Positions 27,050-35,598 of a stretch of DNA of 64,000 bases are shown in pieces. The notes under the pieces are model-generated. The model saw only the letters and a list, made by a program, of their open reading frames with translations. It ran no database searches and had not been told where the DNA came from. A program made the position numbers and the translations under genes. The stretch is from JAENVT01 sp963805445 (GTDB lineage Bacteria > Actinomycetota > Acidimicrobiia > Acidimicrobiales > Ilumatobacteraceae): the NCBI GenBank assembly GCA_963805445.1, contig CAWDUI010000012.1, positions 310,001 through 374,000 on the forward strand. The letters are read 5' to 3'. Numbering within the stretch: the first letter of the stretch is position 1; each line of letters begins with the position of its first letter.

Positions 27050-28749
27050 ATGGAACTGCGCGACAATTTGCGGGTGGACGACGAAGTCCTCGGGGCTGCC
27101 TCGGGCGTGGGATCGATCAAAGTGTTCATGTCGTATCGACGCGCCGACGACCGACATTTCATCGGCAGGTTGCACGACCGGTTGTGTGACGCGTTCGGTG
27201 ACGAGATGGTGTTTCGCGACATCGACTCGATCCCGGCCGGCACCAACTTCCGCAACGTCATCCTGCGCACGCTCAACGAGGTCGATGCCGTGGTGGCGGT
27301 CATCGGTCCGCATTGGTCTCGATCGTCGGCCGGTGACCATGCTGTCGCTGACACGGACTACGTGTTCCTCGAGCTCGCCGAGGCGTTGAGGCAGAGCAAG
27401 CCGACGATCCCCGTCCTCATCGAAGACACCGAGATGCCCGCACCAGACGCGCTCCCACCGGAGCTCCGCGCCTTGAGCGACATCAATGCCATCTCGGTAC
27501 ACGGTGACCCGGCCTTTCGGCGCGACTCGACTCGCCTCGTCGAAGCGATCGGCGCCGTGGTGGCAGAGGAACGCGCTCGCGTCGAGCGCGAGCATCTCGC
27601 TGCGCAAGAGCGCGCCCGCCGGCTCGATGAGGAACGTGCCGAACGCGAGCGGCGTGCCGAACAACTGCGCGCCGATGAGCGGGCGGCCCGCGTCCGACTT
27701 GCTGAGTTGGAGGAAGCCGCGACCCGGCACCAGATCGAGCAGGAACGCGCCCGCCTGGACGAGATCGAGGCACAACTGCGCCGCGCCGAGCCGACCATCG
27801 ACTCGGCCATCGAGGTGGCGACCGAAGCAGCCGAGAAGCGCCACCGAGACGCGAATCGACCCCGAAGCCCGCACCGAGCGTCGACCCTCCTCGCCCGGTC
27901 GAACGAGCCGAGCGTCGGGAGCGATTGCCACGCAAGCCCCGGGCCAGGACCGAGGTCCCGTGGCTGCAGATGTTGATCTTCGCCGCCCTGATCCTGGGGG
28001 TGGTCTCGTTGTCGCTCGACCGGACGGTCGACATCGACGGCTCGACGTACCAGTTCACCGAGTTCACGAGCTCGACGGCCGTCGACGCCTTGGCGTGGCT
28101 GCTCGCGTTGGCGGTCGGCGTTCCGCTGCTCCTGTCACGACACCCCGTAGAGCAGCGCTTCGTGCTGGCCGGCGTAACGCTTGCCACGTTCTTCTACGAG
28201 TTCCTGCAGGCGTCGGGCACCATCCGGTACGGGATCGATGGATACGACGAAGGGTCGTGGATCATCGTCAAGGTCCTCGAACTCGGTTGCCTCGTCGGCG
28301 CGTGTTGGATCGTCCGCAAGCGTTCGGGTCAGCCGCGCCCGCCCGCCGTGCGCCTTCGATTGGCGCTCATTGCCGTCGCGATCCTGTCGGGCGCCTTGGT
28401 CGTCGGCGCGACGCAGAAGCAATGGAGTCAGGCTCCGAGTCTGATCGAGAGCACCATCGTTCCGCACAGGACGCCGCTCGCGGTCTGGATCCTCCTGGTC
28501 GCGCTGCCATCGGTGGCGGCGATCATCGTTCTGGCCGTCCGCGGCACGTACGGCGCGTCGATCTCGCTGGCCACGCTGGCCACGCTTGGCGTGTTGAACT
28601 ACCTCGGCGAAGCGGCCTGGCTGCACGACCTCCATCTCGACCTCGATGAGTCGAAGTGGAGGTGGACGGCGCTTGCGCACCTCATCCTCGCTGCGCTCGC
28701 CTGGTTCGCCACCTTCACCAGCGCTCGGTCGGTCGCTTCGGCCGACTGA
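27050..28749 (+). CDS. TIR-domain protein with coiled coil and about eight C-terminal membrane helices (one frameshift)
   Basis: Residues about 23-165 are a TIR_2-type domain: KVFMSYRRADD, F-R-D-I-D-S-I-P-A-G, VVAVIGPHW and D-Y-V-F-L-E-L-A-E-A-L, where Glu108 matches the NADase Glu of active TIR domains. Residues about 170-265 form a long charged coiled coil rich in E-E-R-A repeats. The frame breaks near 27835-27850; the next frame gives a Pro/Arg linker and then about eight hydrophobic helices to 28749, making about 566 residues. The whole would place a TIR domain on the cytoplasmic face of the membrane. TIR_2 proteins are widespread and their roles range from signalling scaffolds to NAD depletion; which applies is unknown. 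Two separate genes is the alternative reading. GTG 27074, preceded by GACAAT, is another possible start. Confidence 0.75.
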
Positions 28750-28767
28750 AGGCTCGCCATTGCACCG

Positions 28768-29352
28768 TCAGTCGCCGGTTGCGCCATCGATCGCCTGTCG
28801 GATCAGGTCCGCCTGGCCGCAGTGCCGGGCGTATTCCTCGATGAGGTGGACCAGGATCCAACGCAGGCTGTACGTGGCACGGGTTGCCCGCTCGATCTCG
28901 TCGAGCGAAGCCGCCGAATAGATCCGATCGGCGGTCGCGACTTCGGCCCAGTACGTCGTCAGGGCGTCGGCAATCGTGGCGTCGTCAGGCGGATGGAAGT
29001 CACCATCCTCGTCACCATCAGGGTGGGCAGAGCCGTAGTAGATCGGCTCGGGTGCCCCACCCTTCATCGCCCGTTGTGCCCAGCCGCGCTCGACGTCGGA
29101 CATGTGCCGGACGAGACCGAGGATCGTGAGATCGCTCGGTGGGCACGTGGCCATCCGAGCCTGTTGGTCGCTGAGACCAGCCGCCTTGCGCACCAACACG
29201 GCGCGTTGATAGTCGAGAAAGCCGATCAACGTCGTTCGTTCGTCGGCGGCAGCGACGTCGTCCTTCGGCCAATCTTCGAATGGAACAGCGATGGCCAGAC
29301 GCGCCGCGTTCGGCGTATCGCTTGGCGTGTGGTCAGAGCGCGTCGGGGTCAC
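28768..29352 (-). CDS. DinB-family protein (DUF664)
   Basis: The 194-residue protein has the DinB four-helix layout: an early ERTTLIGFLDYQR helix, GLVRHMSDVERGW with the first metal-site His, and LRWILVHLIEEYARHCGQADLIRQ near the end with two further His. DUF664 members in actinobacteria are often mycothiol-dependent transferases or hydrolases. Its stop is near the TIR gene end (convergent), and it starts 9 nt after rpsA ends on the same strand. The substrate is unknown. Confidence 0.85.
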   Translation of the reverse strand: MTPTRSDHTPSDTPNAARLAIAVPFEDWPKDDVAAADERTTLIGFLDYQRAVLVRKAAGLSDQQARMATCPPSDLTILGLVRHMSDVERGWAQRAMKGGAPEPIYYGSAHPDGDEDGDFHPPDDATIADALTTYWAEVATADRIYSAASLDEIERATRATYSLRWILVHLIEEYARHCGQADLIRQAIDGATGD

Positions 29353-29361
29353 GCGAGGAGA

Positions 29362-30789
29362 TCAGGCGTCGGCAGGAGTTGAATCCGCGGCGGACGCTGC
29401 ATCGTCCGGCACAACCTCGGCCGGAGCGTCGTCGGTTGCGGCCGCCGTTTCGGCCGCTGCAGCAGCAGCGGCCGCCGAAGCAGCTTCGACTGCGGCCTCG
29501 GCCTCGCCCGGCGTTGCGTCTGGGTTGTTCTCGTAGTACTCGGCCCAGGCTGCTTCGCGCTCGGCGTCGTCACCCCCGGCGGTCCAGTTGCCGTGCTCGT
29601 CGATCTCGAAGTGCGAACGGTACTCCTCGGCCAGTTCTCCACCCTCGGCAGCCTGCTTGATCGACAGGCTGATGCGGCGACGGGCGAGGTCGAGGTCGAT
29701 GATCTTGACCCACAGCTCTTCGCCGGGCGTCACGACCTGCTCGGGCGCCTCGACGTGGTGCGTGCTCATCTCGGAGATGTGCACGAGGCCCTCGATGCCG
29801 TCGCCGACCTGCACGAACCCACCGAACGGGACGAGCTTGGTGACACGGCCGTACACCAGCTGGCCCACTTCGTGGGTGCTGGCGAACTCCTGCCACGGAT
29901 CTTGCTGGGTGGCCTTCAACGACAGGCTGATGCGCTCGCGCTCGAAGTCGACGTCGAGCACCTGCACGGTGACCGTGTCGCCCACGGCGACGACAGCACC
30001 CGGGTGATCGACGTGCTTCCACGACAGCTCGCTGACGTGGATGAGGCCGTCCATGCCTCCGAGGTCGACGAATGCGCCGAAGCTGACGACGCTGGACACG
30101 ACACCCTCGCGGATCTCGCCGGGCTTGAGGTTGGTCAAGAAGGTGTCGCGAGATTCCTTCTGCGTCTCTTCCAGGAATGCCCGGCGGCTGAGCACCACGT
30201 TGTTGCGATTCTTGTCGAGCTCGATGATCTTGGCCTGCACGGTCTTGCCGATGTACGGCGCCAGATCACGAACACGGCGCAGCTCGACCAGCGATGCGGG
30301 CAAGAAACCGCGGAGCCCGATGTCGACGATGAGGCCGCCCTTGACCACCTCGATCACCGGACCCTCGACCATGCCGTCGGCTTCCTTGATCTTTTCGATC
30401 GTGCCCCACGCCCGCTCGTACTGGGCGCGCTTCTTCGACAGGAGCAGGCGGCCTTCCTTGTCTTCCTTCTGCAGGACCAAGGCTTCGATCTTCTCGCCGA
30501 GCTGGACGATCTCGTGCGGGTTGACATCGTTGCGGATGCTCAACTCGCGAGCGAGGATGACGCCTTCGCTCTTGTAGCCGATGTCGAGGAGGACTTCGTC
30601 CTTGTCGATCTTGACGACCGAACCGAAGACCAGCTGACCGTCTTCGACTTCGACCATCGTGCCTTCGATGGCATCGGCAAAGGACATGCCCAAGTCGTCT
30701 TCGGTGACTTGGCGGGGCTGGTAATTCCCTTCTTCGTCGAAGGTGCCCATGGCACCGCTGGCTACGGAGAAGGTCGAGGTATCGGACAA
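29362..30789 (-). CDS. rpsA: 30S ribosomal protein S1
   Basis: The 475-residue protein carries four S1 (OB-fold) domains at roughly residues 50-120, 137-205, 221-290 and 307-376, with the recurring VDLGG..GL.H.SE pattern best seen in the third. This is the four-domain actinobacterial form. The C-terminus is an Ala/Glu/Asp-rich tail of about 60 residues. The start shown is TTG 30789; ATG 30750 (MGTFDEEG) is an alternative, and neither has a strong ribosome site, as is common for S1 genes. It binds mRNA during initiation. Confidence 0.96.
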   Translation of the reverse strand: MSDTSTFSVASGAMGTFDEEGNYQPRQVTEDDLGMSFADAIEGTMVEVEDGQLVFGSVVKIDKDEVLLDIGYKSEGVILARELSIRNDVNPHEIVQLGEKIEALVLQKEDKEGRLLLSKKRAQYERAWGTIEKIKEADGMVEGPVIEVVKGGLIVDIGLRGFLPASLVELRRVRDLAPYIGKTVQAKIIELDKNRNNVVLSRRAFLEETQKESRDTFLTNLKPGEIREGVVSSVVSFGAFVDLGGMDGLIHVSELSWKHVDHPGAVVAVGDTVTVQVLDVDFERERISLSLKATQQDPWQEFASTHEVGQLVYGRVTKLVPFGGFVQVGDGIEGLVHISEMSTHHVEAPEQVVTPGEELWVKIIDLDLARRRISLSIKQAAEGGELAEEYRSHFEIDEHGNWTAGGDDAEREAAWAEYYENNPDATPGEAEAAVEAASAAAAAAAAETAAATDDAPAEVVPDDAASAADSTPADA

Positions 30790-30874
30790 AGGAAATCGCT
30801 TTCGTATCGCACTACAAGAATGGCCCGGCGAATTCCGGACCGAGTGAGGATACCAGGGCTGATTGCGGCCTCCA

Positions 30875-31578
30875 TCAGCGATGACGGGCGATCACCAAGA
30901 ATTCCGGCGTCTCGGTCGACGGTGGCGTCGCGGCGTAGGCCCCCGGCTCGACGCTGTACAGGTCGTCAACCTCGAGGCCGACCCGATCACACATCAAGTG
31001 CAGCTCGCGAGGCGTGAAACACGTTGTCCACAGGTCGACCTCGGTTGCCAAACCCTGCTCGTTGCGCACCTCGGTGTGCTCGAGGCTGACGCCCGTCGCC
31101 GCATCGAACGTCGCCGATTCGTGGTACTTCACGGCGAAGTAGCTGCTGAACGCCGACAAGGCCAGTGCGCCACCCGGCCTGAGCGCCGCGGCGATGCCGG
31201 CCAGCACCGCGGTGTTGTCATCAGGCGAAGTCATCAGCCCGAACGCACCCTGACAGAGACAGATCGCTGCATCGAACTCCCTGTCGAAGCCCATCGCCCG
31301 GGCATCGCCGCGTTCGAACGTCGCGCCCGGCGGAGCCGACTCGATCGCCAGATCGATGAACCGCTGGCTGATGTCGACTCCGTGGGCGACCATTCCGCGG
31401 CGAGCCAACTCGTGCGCATGCCGACCCGGGCCGCAACCGACGTCGAGCACCCGATCACCCGGCTTCAGGCCCAGCGCGGCGATCACGAAGTCGATCTCCT
31501 GTCCGTCCCCTTGGTGAACGAGTACCGCAGGTACGCCGATCCGAGATGCTCGGCAATCGGCTCGAACCAGTGGCTCAC
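30875..31578 (-). CDS. Class I SAM-dependent methyltransferase (one frameshift)
   Basis: The main frame has VLDVGCGPGRHAHELA (SAM motif I), GVDISQRFIDLA, ERGDARAMGF and a FDAAICLCQGAFGLM motif IV region. The N-terminal 25 residues lie in another frame from GTG 31578 (VSHWFEPIAEHLGSAYLRYSFTKGT) and join at about 31503 to QEIDFVIAALGL; one base error restores about 234 residues. The methyl acceptor is unknown. It lies between polA and rpsA on the same strand. Confidence 0.82.
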
Positions 31579-31644
31579 GGAGACCTACCCGGGCTCGGCG
31601 ATGGGGCCGACAACAGATGTGAATCCGCGGAACCGACCAACGAG

Positions 31645-31687
31645 GTGCGTACTTTCAACGCAGCCTGTACGCCTCGAAAGTACGCAC
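31645..31687. terminator. Perfect 12-bp inverted repeat after polA, terminator-like
   Basis: GTGCGTACTTTC (31645-31656) and GAAAGTACGCAC (31676-31687) are perfect complements around a 19-nt loop. There is no T tract, so classical intrinsic termination is uncertain. It lies between the expected end of polA and the methyltransferase start. Similar long perfect palindromes occupy other gene ends in this window (53106-53209 and 60376-60419). Confidence 0.6.
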
Positions 31688-31738
31688 TTCCCCGACGGTG
31701 CGACCGACGAAAGCCGCCGAGCGGGCCGAGCCGGTGAT

Positions 31739-34393
31739 TCAGCCTTGGCGCTGGCCCAACTGGAACCCCACGAGACGTTGACCTCCAGGGGGACGTCGAG
31801 CTCGGCGGCGTGGCGCATGATGTCGATCACGATGGGGCCGACCGTGTCGCGCTCCGACTCCGGCACCTCGACCAGCACCTCGTCGTGCACCTGCAAGATC
31901 AGCCGGCTGGCGACGTGTGACTCCGACAACGCGGCATTGATGCGAACCAGCGCCACCTTGAAGATGTCGGCGGCCAGGCCCTGGATCCCCGCGTTCATCG
32001 CCTGGCGCTCGCCTGCCTGGCGAATCCGGAAGTTGGAGTTCGACAGCTCCGGAATCGGACGGCGGCGACCGAACAACGTCTCGGTGTAGCCGCGCATGCG
32101 AGCCTCGATCACCGTGCGATCCATGTACGCCTTCACATTCGGGAAGGCGACGAAGTACGCATCGAGGATCACGGCTGCATCGGCCGTCGGGATCCCCAAT
32201 CGCTGACCGAGCCCGTAGGACTCCATGCCGTAGGCCAGCCCATAGCTGACCATCTTGGCCTTCGATCGCATCTCGATCGTGACGTCCTTCGGCTCGACGC
32301 CGAACACCCTGGCTGCCGTGGCATTGTGGATGTCGACCCCGCTGCGGAACGCTTCGATCAGCCCCGGGATCGGCAGCGAGGTGGGCGATGCAGCGCAGCT
32401 CGATCTGGTTGTAGTCGGCGACCAGCAGCACGTAGCCGGGCGCCGGCACGAAGGCCTTGCGGAACTGGCGGCCTTCATCGCTGCGAACTGGGATGTTGTG
32501 CAGGTTCGGCTGATCGCTGCTCAGGCGCCCGGTGCGGGCGACGGTCTGGTTGAACGTCGCATGGATCCTGCCATCAGGTGCGACCTCGGCCATCAGGCCG
32601 GTCCCGTAGGTGCCGCGGAGCTTCTCCATCTCGCGGTACTGCATCAGCGGATCGATGAACTCCGGCCATTCATCGCGAAGCCGCAACAACGTCGCTGCGT
32701 CGGTCGAGTAGCCGGTCTTGGTCTTCTTCTGCGGCGCCAACTGCTTCTCGGTGTAGAGCAACTCGCGGAGCTGCACCGGTGAATTGAAGTTGAACGGCCG
32801 ACCGACGACGCGTTGCAGTTCCGCCGCGAGCCGTTCGCTCTCCGACGTGAGGTGGTGGTTCAGCCGTTGCAATTCAGCCATGTCGACGGCGATACCGACG
32901 TGCTCCATCTCGGCCAGAACGCCAACCAATGGGTTCTCGATCGTCGCGTACAGCTCGGCCATGCCCTGCTTCTCGAGCGCAGCCTGCAACGCCGACGACA
33001 GGTGTGCGACCGCCAACGCGCCACGCCCGGCGATACGCCGGTTGTCGTCGCCCTCCTCGCTGAAGTCGAGCTGACCGGCCGACGAGGCATCGTTCGACGG
33101 CAACTGGTACGAGGTGTAGCGCTGCAACAGATCGGCCAGCGCGTACCGGACATCTGCCGGGTCGATCAAATATGCGGCGATCGCCACGTCGAGCTGTAGC
33201 CCGGTGATCTCCATGCCGTGGCCGAGCGCCCAACGCATCAGGGCCTTGGCGTTGTGGCCGCGCAGCTGCGGGTGCGACGCCAGCGCCCCCAACACCGCTG
33301 GATCGGCCACGATCTCCGCTGGGATCCACGCCACCTCGCAGGCGTCGCGATCGGTCACGATCGCCAGCCCGATGAGGTCACTACGGCCCGGCTCACCGGC
33401 CCACGAGCAGACGACATCGAGCGATGCGAGCGCCGTGATCGCACTGACAGCGGCTCCGGCGTCGGTGAGGTCGGTGATCTCCGCTTCCAACACCTGTGCC
33501 TCGGTCGACGTCTGCGGCGAGCCGGGGGTGCCCAGGGCTTCGAACAGCCGGTCTGTGAGGGCGCGGAACTCCAGGAAGTCGAACAACTTCCGCGCCGCTT
33601 CCACGTCGGGCTCGATCGTCAACGAGTTGAGATCGACCTCGATCGGAGCGTTCCGACGAAGGATCATCAACTCGGCATTGCTGCGAACGCGGTCTTCGTG
33701 TTCGGCCAACGACGCCCGCAGCTTCGGCGTCTGCGCATCGACGTTGGCGAAGATCCCGTCGAGCCCGCCATAGGCGTTGATCAACTTGGCAGCGGTCTTC
33801 TCGCCGACGCCGGGGACCCCGTCGAGGTTGTCGCTGGGGTCACCGCGCAGCGCTGCATACTCCGTGTACTGAGCCGGGGTGACCCCGGTCTTGTCCTTGA
33901 TACCGGCCTCGTCGTACAACGCGTAATCGCTGACGCCGCGGCGGTTGTACAGCACCTTCACACCCGGGTCGTCGACGAGCTGGTAGCTGTCACGATCGCC
34001 CGTGACGATGATGACCTCGTGGCCTTCGGCCTTGGCTTGCTCGGCCACGGTCGCCAGGATGTCGTCGGCCTCCCACCCGGCGAGGTCGACCACGTGGACG
34101 TGCAACGCATCGAGCACCTCGCGGACCAGGCCCATCTGCTGGCGGAGGATGTCGGGCGCCGCCTCGCGCTGCGCCTTGTACAACGGGTTGGCGTCGTGGC
34201 GGAACGTCTTCTCGGGTCGGTCGAACGCGACCATGACGCCGTCGGGATGCTGGTCCTTCAGGAGGTACGCGAACATCGACGTGAAACCGAACACGGCGTT
34301 GGTCACCTGCCCGGAGGCGGTCGCCATGTCAGTCGGCAACGCATAGAAGGCGCGGTACGTCAGCGAGTTGCCATCGAGCAATAACAGCTTCAC
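31739..34393 (-). CDS. polA: DNA polymerase I (one frameshift)
   Basis: The N-terminal part is a 5' nuclease (LLLDGNSLTYRAFYALP, GWEADDILAT, TGDRDSYQLV, GVPGVGEKTA). The middle domain lacks the Asp/Glu pair of a 3'-5' exonuclease, as usual in actinobacteria. The polymerase domain has ADYNQIELR (motif A), a MRSKAKMVSYGLAYG O-helix and LQVHDEVLVEVPE (motif C). An extra base in a CCCC run (32362-32365) breaks the frame just after motif A: with three C, DPG continues as LIEAFRSG. Corrected length is about 884 residues. After the shift the frame that carries motif C has no stop until 31585; the family's expected end (VSWGSSWASAK) coincides with a TGA at 31739 in the neighbouring frame, so a second small error near the end is likely. 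The GTG start overlaps the ANTAR regulator's stop. Confidence 0.94.
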   Translation of the reverse strand: MKLLLLDGNSLTYRAFYALPTDMATASGQVTNAVFGFTSMFAYLLKDQHPDGVMVAFDRPEKTFRHDANPLYKAQREAAPDILRQQMGLVREVLDALHVHVVDLAGWEADDILATVAEQAKAEGHEVIIVTGDRDSYQLVDDPGVKVLYNRRGVSDYALYDEAGIKDKTGVTPAQYTEYAALRGDPSDNLDGVPGVGEKTAAKLINAYGGLDGIFANVDAQTPKLRASLAEHEDRVRSNAELMILRRNAPIEVDLNSLTIEPDVEAARKLFDFLEFRALTDRLFEALGTPGSPQTSTEAQVLEAEITDLTDAGAAVSAITALASLDVVCSWAGEPGRSDLIGLAIVTDRDACEVAWIPAEIVADPAVLGALASHPQLRGHNAKALMRWALGHGMEITGLQLDVAIAAYLIDPADVRYALADLLQRYTSYQLPSNDASSAGQLDFSEEGDDNRRIAGRGALAVAHLSSALQAALEKQGMAELYATIENPLVGVLAEMEHVGIAVDMAELQRLNHHLTSESERLAAELQRVVGRPFNFNSPVQLRELLYTEKQLAPQKKTKTGYSTDAATLLRLRDEWPEFIDPLMQYREMEKLRGTYGTGLMAEVAPDGRIHATFNQTVARTGRLSSDQPNLHNIPVRSDEGRQFRKAFVPAPGYVLLVADYNQIELRCIAHLAADPGADRSVPQRGRHPQCHGSQGVRRRAEGRHDRDAIEGQDGQLWAGLRHGVLRARSAIGDPDGRCSRDPRCVLRRLPECEGVHGSHGDRGSHARLHRDVVRSPPSDSGAVELQLPDSPGRRAPGDERGDPGPGRRHLQGGAGSHQCRVVGVTRRQPADLAGARRGAGRGAGVGARHGRPHRDRHHAPRRRARRPPGGQRLVGFQLGQRQG

Positions 34394-34965
34394 GGGCGCA
34401 GCGTGCCGGCCAGCACCCGCTCGGCAACCTCACGCATCCGAGAGCGCTCGCTCATCGCCGTGCGTTGGATGAACGTGAAGGCGTCGCCCTCGCGCATGCC
34501 GCATTCGTCGATCAACACGCCCTTGGCGCGGTCGATGATCTTGCGCGACTCCAATTGCTCGCCCAACGCGTCGACCTCGCCCGTGAGGTGTTGCATCTCG
34601 CGGAACCGACCAATGGCGACTTCGATCGCCGGAATCAGATCGCTCTTCTGGTATGGCTTGACGAGGTACGCCAGCGCGCCTGCGTCGCGGGCTTCTTCGA
34701 TGACTTCACGCTGGCTGAAGGCAGTCAGCATCAGTACGCCGCAGATCCGCTCACCGGAGATCACCCGTGCCGCCTCGAGACCGTCCATCCCCGGCATCTT
34801 GATGTCGAGGATCGCCAAGTCGGGTTGCAGGTCGCGGACGAGCGTCACGGCCTCGTCGCCGCGACCGGTCTCGCCGACGACGTCATACCCCTCTTCCTCG
34901 AGGGTCTCGCGCAAGTCGAGACGGATGATGGCTTCATCTTCGGCGATCACAACACGAATCGTCAC
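34390..34965 (-). CDS. pdtaR: Response regulator with ANTAR RNA-binding domain (PdtaR-like)
   Basis: From GTG 34965 (AAGGGA ribosome site upstream) the product is 191 residues. The receiver has E-D-E near the start, phosphoacceptor Asp54 in AILDIKMPGMDG and Lys in LVKPYQK. The C-terminal ANTAR segment reads IIDRAKGVLIDECGMREGDAFTFIQRTAM, with the Ala and aromatic residues that bind paired RNA hexaloops. The family acts by antitermination. In mycobacteria the homologue Rv1626 also lies close to polA, which supports the name; no PdtaS kinase is in the window. The longer frame to 35232 is rejected as it crosses short tandem repeats. Confidence 0.88.
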   Translation of the reverse strand: MTIRVVIAEDEAIIRLDLRETLEEEGYDVVGETGRGDEAVTLVRDLQPDLAILDIKMPGMDGLEAARVISGERICGVLMLTAFSQREVIEEARDAGALAYLVKPYQKSDLIPAIEVAIGRFREMQHLTGEVDALGEQLESRKIIDRAKGVLIDECGMREGDAFTFIQRTAMSERSRMREVAERVLAGTLRP

Positions 34966-34991
34966 TGCGGCAGTCCCTTCGAAAGTAGCTT

Positions 34992-35030
34992 GGTCGAGGG
35001 TGGTCTCGGTCGAAAGTGGTCTGGGTCGAA
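34992..35030. repeat. Short 16-bp tandem repeats upstream of the ANTAR regulator
   Basis: Two adjacent 16-bp units, GGTCGAGGGTGGTCTC (34992-35007) and GGTCGAAAGTGGTCTG (35008-35023), are followed by a partial third (GGTCGAA, 35024-35030). They lie in the leader of the pdtaR-like gene, on the complementary strand as CCACTTTCGACC-type units. They could be protein-binding sites or slippage products. Confidence 0.55.
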
Positions 35031-35053
35031 TCGGCCCGGCGGTCAGGCACGAG

Positions 35054-35341
35054 TCACAGTAGGCGAAGTTCGTCGAGTAACTGGTCCTGACGAGCTTCGA
35101 GGGTACTGATCTCGGCGACGACATGACTCCGATGATCGGACATCGCCTCGGAATGTCCGGCGGCCTCGCGATGCTCGACCGCCGCTGCCGGGTTGTCGGC
35201 GACGAGCGCCCGCAGGCTCTTCTCCTCAGCATCGTCGATCAGGTGGGCCAACTGCTCGTCGATCACCACGAGTTCTTCGCGGAGCGTGCGCAGACGCGAG
35301 GTGTTCTTGCGCAATTTCCGCTCGACTGACCGTTTCCCCAT
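35054..35341 (-). CDS. Conserved coiled-coil hypothetical protein
   Basis: The 95-residue protein starts at ATG 35341 with a very basic segment (GKRSVERKLRKNTSRL) and continues as heptad-like charged helices, with an S-L-R-A-L-V-A-D-N-P interruption in the middle. No enzyme motif or membrane segment is present. TACACT (complement of 35349-35354) ends 7 nt before the ATG, suggesting a leaderless transcript. It lies between tRNA-Leu and pdtaR on the same strand. I recognise the general type as an actinobacterial hypothetical but cannot name a function. Confidence 0.7.
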   Translation of the reverse strand: MGKRSVERKLRKNTSRLRTLREELVVIDEQLAHLIDDAEEKSLRALVADNPAAAVEHREAAGHSEAMSDHRSHVVAEISTLEARQDQLLDELRLL

Positions 35342-35414
35342 GAAAGGCAGTGTATGGATCTGGAGCTGACGGCTCGCTCGTTGCGCCCCTGCGCGACGTT
35401 GACGCTGGTCGAGG

Positions 35415-35497
35415 TGCCCGAGGTGGGACTCGAACCCACACGCCCTTTCGGACAACGGATTTTGAGTCCGTCGCGTCTGCCATTCCGCCACTCGGGC
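35415..35497 (-). tRNA. tRNA-Leu (CAA anticodon)
   Basis: Read on the minus strand, the gene starts GCCCGAG and ends CTCGGGC plus A, forming a 7-bp acceptor stem. The anticodon loop is CTCAAAA within ACGGA/TCCGT, giving anticodon CAA (codon UUG). The long variable arm (TTGTCCGAAAGGGCG) marks a class II tRNA, and the T arm GTGGGTTCGAGTCCCAC is standard. The 3' CCA is not encoded. Confidence 0.95.
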
Positions 35498-35561
35498 GAG
35501 TGACGCCGAGATCGTATCGGCCGAAGTGATGCACTTCACGCCCGTTACTGGCTGGTAGCAA

Positions 35562-35589
35562 TTCGACCCGATCGGAAACGGTCTATCGT
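35562..35589 (+). promoter_or_regulatory. Candidate promoter of the fab operon
   Basis: TTCGAC (35562-35567) and TATCGT (35584-35589) are spaced 16 bp, and ATG of fabD follows 9 nt later at 35599. This gives a very short leader. The boxes are a visual match only. Confidence 0.4.
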
Positions 35590-35598
35590 GTCTACATC

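Noticed and set aside
26366..27931. 521-codon minus-strand frame
   Set aside because: Antisense to the response regulator and TIR genes, with no start signal or motif.
29593..31017. 474-codon plus-strand frame
   Set aside because: Antisense to rpsA; the Leu/Asp/Val-rich product is the complement of S1 repeats.
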